From: Amaurobius ferox
Taxonomy: Eukaryota; Arthropoda; Arachnida; Araneae; Amaurobiidae
DNA length: 64,000 nucleotides
Assembly (NCBI GenBank): GCA_951213105.1
Contig: OX578137.1
Location: 60,834,736-60,898,735 of the forward strand
Direction of reading: 5' to 3'
Numbering within the stretch: the stretch's first letter is position 1; every line of letters starts with the position of its first letter. Positions 56,254-64,000 of the stretch are shown here, piece after piece. The notes under the pieces were generated by a model. The model saw nothing but the letters and a program-made list of their open reading frames with translations. It ran no database searches and had not been told where the DNA came from. The position numbers were made by a program, and so were the translations under genes.

Positions 56254-57880
56254 TCTATCTATATATACTAATTGCCAAGTGACCGTCCGTCTATCTGTCT
56301 GTCTGTATGTCTGTCTGTCCGTCTGTCTGTTCATCGCTTACGCTTTTTTAGGCACTTTCCGAATAGATAATACTTGCAATCTGGTATATGAGTCGATGGT
56401 TCAATAAAATCCCTTGGAAGAATCGTATTTACCAAAAATGTTCTGAAGAGAGGGTGCTCCACACCAAAACGTTCGAAAAGTAAAATGATAGAAAAGCATG
56501 TTTTGCGATAAGATAGTGACTTCAAATTTTGTGTATGGGTACATCGTTCGAAATGAAGAAAGTCTGCAATTTCAGATTTCTTATATTTTCGACTTAAAGG
56601 GGTGCTGCACACCAAAATGTTCGATTTGCCGAATAAATGAGAAACGGCTCCTTTAAAATTTAATGGAGGATTGAAATTTGATATATGGGATAATCATTTG
56701 ATAAAAACACCCAAGACGAATATAGTTTCTAAACAATTTTCGTTTCAGGGGGTGCTCCAGAGAAAAACGTTTGAAAGGTGAATTGATAAAAAACATACTT
56801 CGGGATGAGATAGAAGTTTCAAATTTGGGGTACAGGTAGATAGTTTGGAATGAAGAAAGTGTACAATTTTAGTTTTCCAATATTTCCTACTTTAGGGGGG
56901 TGCTGCTCACTAAAATCTTCGATTTTTGGAATAAAAGAGCAACGCTCATTTTAGAACATGATAAAAGCTTGATATTTGGCATATGGGCGAAGCATCTGAT
57001 AGAAAACCCAAGAATGGAATTTTTCAAAAATGTATATTTAATGGCTTGGGTACTTCATACAAAAACATTCGAAAGGTGAAATGATAGAAAACGCATGCTT
57101 CGCGATGATATAGAGACTTCAAATTTGATGTACGGGTAAATAGCTGGAAAGGAAGAAAGTGTGCAATTTTAGTTTTCCAACATTTGCTATTGTAGGGGGG
57201 GTGCCGCTCACTAAAATATTCGATTTGACGAACAAATGAAAAACGCCTTCTTTACAATGTGATAGAGGCTTGAAATTTAATCAATCGGTTTTAAAAAAAT
57301 ATCCTTTTAAGGGGATGCTACACAGAAAAACATTCGAAAGGTGAAGACATAGAAAAAACATGCTTCGCGATAAGATAGAGAATTCATATTTGGTGTACTG
57401 GTAGATAGTTTGAAAGAAAGAAACTGTGCACATTTAGATTTATAATATTTGCTACTTTTGGGGGTGCTGCACACCAATATGTTCGATTTTCCGAATAAAT
57501 GAGACACGCTTCCTTTTAAATGTGATAGAGTCTTGATATTTGGTATATAAGCCAATCATCTGAAAAAAAGCCCAAGACGAACAGAATTTTTAAAAAATGT
57601 TCATTTATGGGTATGCTCCACAGAAAAAACGTTTAAAAGTGGAAATGATAATGTAGTATACTTCTGGATGTGATAGCGACTTTTATTTGGTGTACAGGTA
57701 GATAGTTCAAAAGGAAGAATTGCGTAAATTAAGTTTTCCAATATTTTCTTCTTTAGGAGGTTCTGCACACTAAAACATTAGATTTGCCGAATAAATGTGA
57801 AACGCGAATTATTCAAAAATTTACATTATTCAGGGCTTGTTTATTGCGAAAATTTTGATTTTCAATGGGTATTCGGCTAG
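56254..57880 (+). mobile_element. Non-autonomous Helitron carrying an internal 290-bp array
   Basis: The 5' end is TCTATCTATATATACTAATT after host A, followed by a CTGTCTGTCTG run. The 3' end is TCAATGGGTATTCGG and CTAG at 57877-57880, then host T. Between lie about five diverged units of roughly 290 bp with 'cgttcgaaaggtgaaatgatag' (near 56471, 56766, 57069, 57329, 57627) and 'gggggtgctgcacacc'. The 3' hairpin is weak here. No Rep/helicase gene. The same interior occurs at 15055-16093. Confidence 0.75.
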
Positions 57881-59473
57881 TATATTTATATTCACACAAG
57901 AGCAGCAGTTATATTCATTGTTATGTTTAAATTTTAAAATGTGTATTTTATTGCTCTTAAGGTAACTATATACTTTGCAACGGTTCAATTTAAATAATTA
58001 TCTCGTCTAAAAATATCACGCGTGCGTAATATTTGAGATATGTACTTTCCGTCATTTTCATTTTAAATACTTTAATCACATAATTCAGTACAGTTTTGCC
58101 TTTTACTTAATTCTTCGAACAATAAAAATGTCAAATATTTTTATAAAGAAAGATAATTGTTCATTTAAAGTATCGCCATGCCATTTTCCTTCTCAGATAG
58201 CTTCAGGAAATTTTATTAATTTGTTGACTCTATATGAGTAAAATGTCAGCAGACGATATTTCGAGATAAATGCGGTTAAAGTTACAAGTTAAGTATGAAA
58301 GCGAGAAGTGTAGGGTTTTATCTGTCCTTATAGAGTAGAAGTACAATAAAGAAATTGGTTGCGATCTCATTACATATAACAAGATCTGCAAGTTTAGCGT
58401 TTTTATGCGCTTGTTAGCGTGGATAGTTGATACCTGCAATAGTAGTAAGAAAGCTTGCTATGGCTTCCACAATTTTGCGAACTGTTATGAGAACGATTGA
58501 GCTGTACCATAGAAGTTTGCAAAATTGTGACTAATATCACGTTCTATTGCTGACATTGTAAGTTTCGGCTATTCTAAGTTGACTTTAGGAGTTCTGTGAG
58601 TAAAAAGTAATTGGTAACTATCTTCTTTGAATTTATTAGAGGCAAAATTAGATTAAGAAACATATTACGAAATTGATTATTTAAAATTCTTTATGTTTAC
58701 TGTCCCTTTAAATGAAAAATGAGATATATATGAGATATATATGAATGAGATATATATGACCATAATTGTATTTATGGCATTAGAGACTTAGAGACCTCTT
58801 TAGACGGCACATACACCTAAAATCTCCTAAAATAAAAGGTAGTTTGAGCTTAGGTTGCGGAAAATTGACAAGCGATTTTTAATCAATTTTTACTTTTATT
58901 TAAAAGTGAGTTTGAATTGAAATAATGATTATTTATTTGTAAAAAAAAAAAAAAAAAAAACCTTTTGAATTTTTCGAATGATAACGATTTTTGTCAGACG
59001 TGTTTTCGTCATGGATGACTGGACATCTCCTATAAGTTTCAACTGAAAAAAAATCAAAGAAAAACTTAATCTTTCGAACTCTACACGCAGTTAGCATTGT
59101 AACATAGTTTTGGTATTCAAACAGTGAAGAAAATGACGGCTAAGAAGAATAGATTGAACGACATTTTACTCAAAAATTTCAAAGAAAACCCGCAATAGAA
59201 CATCGGTTATTTGGCTAACTGCATTACTGCCGGGAAAAATTATGCGAAATTTTAAATAAATCGGTCGAGAGTTGGTTGATATAACGCGACAATGTATTTT
59301 TAAAAATGTATTTCGAGATAAACGATTTTAATATGTTGAGCAAGTAGTCTCGAGTAGAGGTGCTTTTGACAACAATTACGATATTTAGGCCATTTCCATT
59401 TTTTTTTTATAAAATTTGAAATGAATAGTTTTAAAATGTCGCACTTTTGAAAAATGTAAAAAAAATGATTTTT
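57881..59473. other. AT-rich, no gene recognised
   Basis: Includes GAGATATATATGA repeats near 58722-58757 and a pure poly-A of about 20 at 58941-58960. A 22-codon frame near 59132 (MTAKKNRLNDILLKNFKENP) closes in a stop and cannot be assigned. Confidence 0.4.
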
Positions 59474-59486
59474 CGCTTAACTAGGT

Positions 59487-59826
59487 TGTTGTTGAAACCC
59501 AGACCGTCCGACCTACCAGAAAGGTCTAAGGTAACTGTTTGGACGGCCGGGAAGAGCCACCCAATTTAGACCGGAACCCAATGGGGAAGGCATCTACAAG
59601 GACCGTACCCTCCTTCCCCTAACACCAACTTCTCGGAAGGACTTTCGGACCCACATGTTTAACGCGATCGTATTCCGCGTGAACACGGCGGCAGTTTTGG
59701 TAGCGGAGGGAATTGAACTCGGGTCGTCTGAGTGCAATCCCTGCTCGATAATCACTGGCCTGTCCCACCCTCAGCAATATTGCTGAGTGCAATTCCAGCG
59801 CGGTAACCGCTGGGCTACCGCACCCC
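59487..59826 (-). mobile_element. tRNA-SINE with two tandem heads
   Basis: On the minus strand the element begins with a first tRNA-like head having box A TAGCCCAGCGG (59808-59818) but no box B, then the perfect palindrome CTCAGCAATATTGCTGAG (59770-59787), then a second head GGGTGGGACAGGCCAGTGAT with box B GAGTTCAATTCC (59709-59720), and finally the standard body and (CAA)n tail. A 14-bp target duplication TCGCTTAACTAGGT lies at 59473-59486 and 59827-59840, so both heads moved together. The second head is that of the 52705 subfamily. Confidence 0.88.
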
Positions 59827-59907
59827 TCGCTTAACTAGGTGTAGGTTCCCAATTAATTAGATCTAAAATTAGTGCCTACTAACCGAAAGCTATTATGCTA
59901 ATAGATT

Positions 59908-60215
59908 GCGGTATTATACTAATGGAATGTTGTATTACACTAATGGATTGTTGTATTACACTAAAGGATTATTGTATTACACTAATGTATTGTTGTATTA
60001 CAAAAATGGATTGTTGTATTCCACTAATGGATTGTTGTATTCCACTAATGGATTGTTGTATTACAAAAATGGATTTCTGTATTACACTAATGGATTATTG
60101 TATTACATAAATGGATTGCTGTATTACACTAATGGATTATTGTATTACATAAATGGATTGTTGTATTACACTAATGGATTGTTGTATTATTGTTAATATA
60201 AAGGATTATTGTATT
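59908..60215 (+). repeat. Tandem array of a 21-bp unit, about 14 copies
   Basis: The unit is TGTATTACACTAATGGATTG plus T. Because 21 is a multiple of three, all three frames stay open and give heptad repeats such as YYTNGLL; these are by-products of the array and not evidence for a gene. Variants (ACAAAAATGG, TCCACTAATGG) are interspersed. Confidence 0.93.
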
Positions 60216-60479
60216 ATTGTTAATATACACTAAAGTCAAAATGGATATTGCATTTCAAGAAAACTACATCATGGTATTAAGGGTGACAATCTTCTGATGA
60301 AAGAGATTCGCGAAAAAATATCATTATGAAAAGAATTTAGAAATCCTAAAATGTGGGGAAATGGACTAACTCATCCATTTTGTGCCTTTAATAAGAGTAT
60401 TAAAAATTCCCGTTCTTTAACTTATGTAAATTATAAAAAGAAATAATATAACCAATGTAATTCAATGGACATAACTTAA

Positions 60480-60550
60480 ACTTTTGCTTATAGATGGGAC
60501 AGCGTCAATCCTACGCGAAGAACCTCTCAAAAAGACATATATTTGACATA
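60480..60550 (+). mobile_element. Half copy of the piggyBac-like MITE
   Basis: After a TTAA at 60476-60479, ACTTTTGCTTATAGATGGGA and CAGCGTCAATCC...GAAGAACCT match the left arm of the element at 22792-22921 with several changes. The right arm is not found. Confidence 0.6.
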
Positions 60551-61591
60551 CCTCATTCCAAACAGTTCGATCCTCCTTTGCAGTTTGCAGGCATTGGCGT
60601 CCATGGACATAGCTTTATAAAGTAGCTTAATGCTTGAAACGTTGACGCCCCAGTCGGACATTCAGGGTTTGAATCTTAGCAAGAATTCCTTAAACACTGC
60701 TGTAATATATGCTGCTTTAACAATTTATAAGGAAACATAAAATGATATTATACTAGTAAAATTTTTTGTAGCTTTAAATTATGTTATCGAGAAGAAAACT
60801 AATTTAAATTATGGCAATTGAAACACAGATTTTGAGAATTTAGTTAATATGCATTAACACAAATGTTCAAGTATATATCTGCAATAAGGTTATTACTCTA
60901 AATAACATTACCTAATGTATGTTACATTACCATTGAGAATGAACATATTGAAGTCAAATGCTTCCCGAAGTATAACTTAAATTGTTTAATAAACATGTAC
61001 TCTGAAATTTTATTTGAAGATTCTTACGAAACAGCAAATATTATTATTCCCAAGATGCTCTTTCTGTCATCAAATTTGTGAAAGTGTTTGGAGGGAAAAA
61101 TATTCTTATAAAATATTCATAAGCTGAGTAACTTTATTCAACCGGATAATTTCGGTTCAAGCAATTTATTTATTACAAAATTTTTAGTATATTTACGCTA
61201 TTTCTTAAACTTAAAATGCACTTTTAAAACTTAACATATATTTCGGCTAAGTAATAAGTTGTATTTTAGAGAGTATCGCATAGTAGACTTCTGATTACCC
61301 AGGATGTAAGGGAATAAATTGACTTGGATTAAAATCTCCCGGAGTAATTACCACTAAAGTAACTAGAAAAAATATTGAAAAAAAAATTAAACAGAAAGTA
61401 AAATATAATCTAAGTACTTACCGTTTCACTTAAATTACGACAGCAAGAAGTTTATGTTTATTTTATTTATTTGTTATCTCTTTAGCAAATGCTGCTATGT
61501 CGATTTAGCAACATTAACTTTATAAAGTACTATTTTCCTGTTGCTCCAAGTAACAAAGTAGTGTTTCAACGTTAAAGCAGAACTGTGACGC
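60551..61591. other. AT-rich, no gene recognised
   Basis: No repeat or frame supported. Confidence 0.4.
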
Positions 61592-62438
61592 TTTTTACTT
61601 TCCCTGCAATACATGGTAATGTATAGGGAAAGTATTGGAATCATGCAGAAAATCGCAACTCGAGTTTTCGACGGGTATATACGTTTCGAGACCTCTAGAA
61701 TACGAAAAAACTGTTTTTAGCGTGACGTCTGTGTGTGTGTCTATGTGTCTGTCTGTGTGTCTGTTTGTCTGTGCAATGTATGTATCCACTTTAACTCAAA
61801 AACTAATGGACCGAATTTCATAAAATTTGGTAGGTAAGTCACTGGGGAATGACCCTAGTACTGATTAGTTTTTGGTACGATTCGGTAAAGTAAAACCCGC
61901 CTTTTCTTTGCGAAATGTCCCTCAAAAATCTCATGTATCCACTCTAACTGAAATATTAATTGACCAAATTTCCCAAAAAATTTCACAAAATTTGGTTTGA
62001 TAAGTTACTTGTGGGAAACTCTATCAACCACTTTGCTGATTAGATTTTGGTACGAATCAGAGAAGAACAACCTGCTTCTTTTTTACGAAATGGCCCGTAA
62101 AAATCGACAAAATCTACAAAAACAAGACTACGTATGCTCAAATGGATCAATTAAATGCTTGTTTCATACGTAATTTTTGACAAGAAAAAAAATAAGACCA
62201 ACTCCATTACTGTAGGACTAACCGTTCTCGAGATATTTGAGATTTTTTGCATTTTTGTTATGCTGCCTTTGGAAAAATGTCCAATTACTAAATAAAAACA
62301 AAAACTGAATTAAAAATGCAAATTTAGTGTTATTTTGTGCAATTTAAACTCAATTTAATGAATTATTAAAGAAATAAAGAAAAAATGAATTTGAGTCTGC
62401 AGGGAAAGTTATGTGCTGCCCACATCAGATTTTTTTTT
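61592..62438 (+). mobile_element. Repeat family A, copy 3
   Basis: The 5' hairpin ACTTTCCCTGCA...TAGGGAAAGT is at about 61597-61633. The 3' part TGCAGGGAAAGTTATGTGCT is the inverse of the 5' terminus, followed by GCCCACATCAGATTTTTTT. The copy keeps the TGTCTGTCTG stretch and the 'gattttggtacga.tc' phrases. Best preserved of the three A copies. Confidence 0.75.
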
Positions 62439-62562
62439 ATTGCATGAGGTTGTCTTCTTCCCGATCTGCGTTATCTGTATTTGCAAGATCATCAGTTGTA
62501 ATACGCCGCACAATCTCTTCCTCATTTGAAACATGTCTAGGCAACATATCATCTGCATTTAT
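62437..62562 (-). other. Short acidic open frame, possible C-terminal coding relic
   Basis: A stop-to-stop minus-strand frame of 41 residues with many Asp and Glu (NADDMLPRHVSNEEEIVRRI, then DDLANTDNADREEDNLMQ) ends at a TAA adjoining the family A 3' end. Acidic tails of this sort occur at the C terminus of CENP-B/pogo-type transposases, but no catalytic block is visible upstream. The link is a guess. Confidence 0.2.
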
Positions 62563-63374
62563 TCAATCGCGACCAGTTTTTTATCAGCATCCACAAATGC
62601 ATTTATCCAATGCTACGTATACTATAATTCGGATACTATTAATTTACACTATTTTTAGAAACTAAATAATTCTTCGCAATTACCGGGTAAAATTTTTTGC
62701 CACGATGTCTTTATACAGTTGAAATGTTTCCATTGTCCAAGAAGCGGATTTTTCAAGAGGGCATTCAACACGCTAAGTTTTTCCCAGAAAGCAAGCAAAT
62801 TATCATTATCTTCTTTCCAAAATCACATTAAAAATTATATTTTGTGTGTCGTTTTAAATTTGTGAATGAGTCCTTGATTTAAATATATGTTCTCATATAA
62901 CAATAAAAGTAGTAAAATATGTTTGCATATCATAATAATCATAAAGGAAATAAAATATTTTCAATTGTATGACAAAATTCCCCTTTTTCAGTTTCACTGG
63001 CTTGTACACGTTGCCAGAAAATTATATCGTAGAGTGTAGGGTGGTCTATAAATATAATTTTTTATATAATATTCTCTATTGCCCCAGTTATTTCGCATTC
63101 TGGTTAATGCAATCCCAGATAGTCAAAAGTTTACTGCATTCTATCAGAGTATTCCCCAAACACAGTACATATGTACAAGAAAATAATTGCAATCGTGGAA
63201 AATCCAAAGTTTAATTTTATAGAATTATCTAAATGTAAACATGCCATTCTCCCATGGTTACCCGTACATTGCAGGTCATTTACGGCAATGAGAGGATGGT
63301 AAATTTGCTAAGGGGTACAGAGATTTTGCAAGTCTCATAAGAAACTATCTACTACTCTTTGAGTGGCAGGACTA
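62563..63374. other. No gene recognised
   Basis: AT-rich. An 81-codon frame at 62969-63214 shows no motif. Confidence 0.4.
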
Positions 63375-64000
63375 TCTATATAAACAACATTCAAAATCTG
63401 TCTGTCTGTCTGTTTGTCCCGTCATCACGGAAGAACGGCTGAACTGAATTTCATGACATTTTGTGGGTAGCCTGGAAATAGTCCCACTTAAAATTTAGTC
63501 CATGTTTGTTGTTTCTACGATCAGTGGTTCTCGAGATATTAGTAAAAAACGAAATTTTCGTTTGTCTCATCATCACGGGAGAACGGGTGAACCGAATTTG
63601 ATGAAATTTTGTGGATAGCCTTGAAATAGCCCCCCATAAATTTAGTCCAAGTTTCGAGTATCTACGACCAGGAATTGTTGAGATATCAATGAAAAATGAA
63701 ACTTTTCCCTAGGGGTTCTACTCTCTAATTCCGTGGTTTATCCAAACGAAAAGCTTGAAAATTGCTTTAAAGTGATTTAAAACTTTATCTTTGAGTTTGG
63801 TGGGAGAGTTTTTGCGCTAATTTGTCACTTTCTGAAGACATGAATTGTTTGAAACATGATTTAAATGGGAAATCTATCTCTGGTTTATTTTTCCACAAGT
63901 TTTTACTGAACAAAAGTATAAAGAAATCAAAATGGTTATTTAATTTCGCAGTTTATGAGGAAGATTCTATCTTATATCATGTTGCTCAAAAACGCAATTA
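63375..64000 (+). mobile_element. Helitron 5' part, running off the window
   Basis: It starts TCTATATAAACAACATTCAA after host A, then CTGTCTGTCTGTCTGTTTGT and CCCGTCATCACGG. It matches the minus strand from 47898 downward for the whole visible length, down to the ATGTTGCTCA block at the window edge that corresponds to about 47350. The 3' end should lie roughly 0.9-1 kb beyond the window if the copy is complete. Confidence 0.75.

Noticed and set aside
59895..60196. Heptad-repeat protein (YYTNGLL)n
   Set aside because: Direct product of a 21-bp tandem array; several overlapping frames are equally open and no start or promoter context exists.

Overview
This is an AT-rich, gene-poor stretch of a eukaryotic nuclear genome. 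No intact host protein gene can be supported. What can be read is a dense, layered set of transposable elements, mostly non-autonomous, plus tandem arrays. The organism is most likely an arthropod, possibly a spider or another chelicerate. That is an inference from the arthropod-like 5S rRNA sequence inside one SINE, the Tc1 and Helitron types present, and a fragment of a SWIM/YqaJ-like repeated protein. No marker gene fixes the species.

Layout. 0-10 kb: a Helitron 3' end, a copy of repeat family A, a 1.8-kb Tc1 element (pseudogene transposase, TA duplication) with a tRNA-derived SINE nested in it, and two SINEs inserted in succession at one 14-bp target, the second carrying a full-length 5S rRNA head. 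11-18 kb: family A, a partial tandem dimer of family B, a repeat-filled Helitron and a degenerate array with two cruciform hairpins. 19-23 kb: a second Tc1 transposase pseudogene split by a 672-bp solo LTR, a Helitron 3' end, and a 130-bp palindromic piggyBac-like MITE. 25-28 kb: a 101-bp tandem array and an inverted duplication carrying a possible exon. 29-38 kb: AT-rich sequence with small duplications and two more copies of an old dispersed repeat. 38-44 kb: a Helitron 5' end, a SINE, a TIR element overlapped by a large inverted duplication, and a fragment of a repeated protein gene behind a CCAAT/CRE pair. 46-58 kb: two complete-looking non-autonomous Helitrons, family B copies, a tRNA-like foldback, a very young second-type SINE, a 26-bp array and a 163-bp array. 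59-64 kb: a double-headed SINE, a 21-bp array, family A, and the 5' end of another Helitron.

The elements do not form a pathway, but they share parts. Several SINEs keep RNA polymerase III boxes A and B and a conserved 3' body ending in (CAA)n or (GAA)n, and their target-site duplications point to LINE-type machinery acting in trans. A module centred on the palindrome GTCGCCAA-GTTGGCGAC occurs in both family B and a Helitron. The most unusual item is the 5S-rRNA/tRNA chimeric SINE at 9176-9562. Nearly all open frames in the window are fortuitous readings of repeats.
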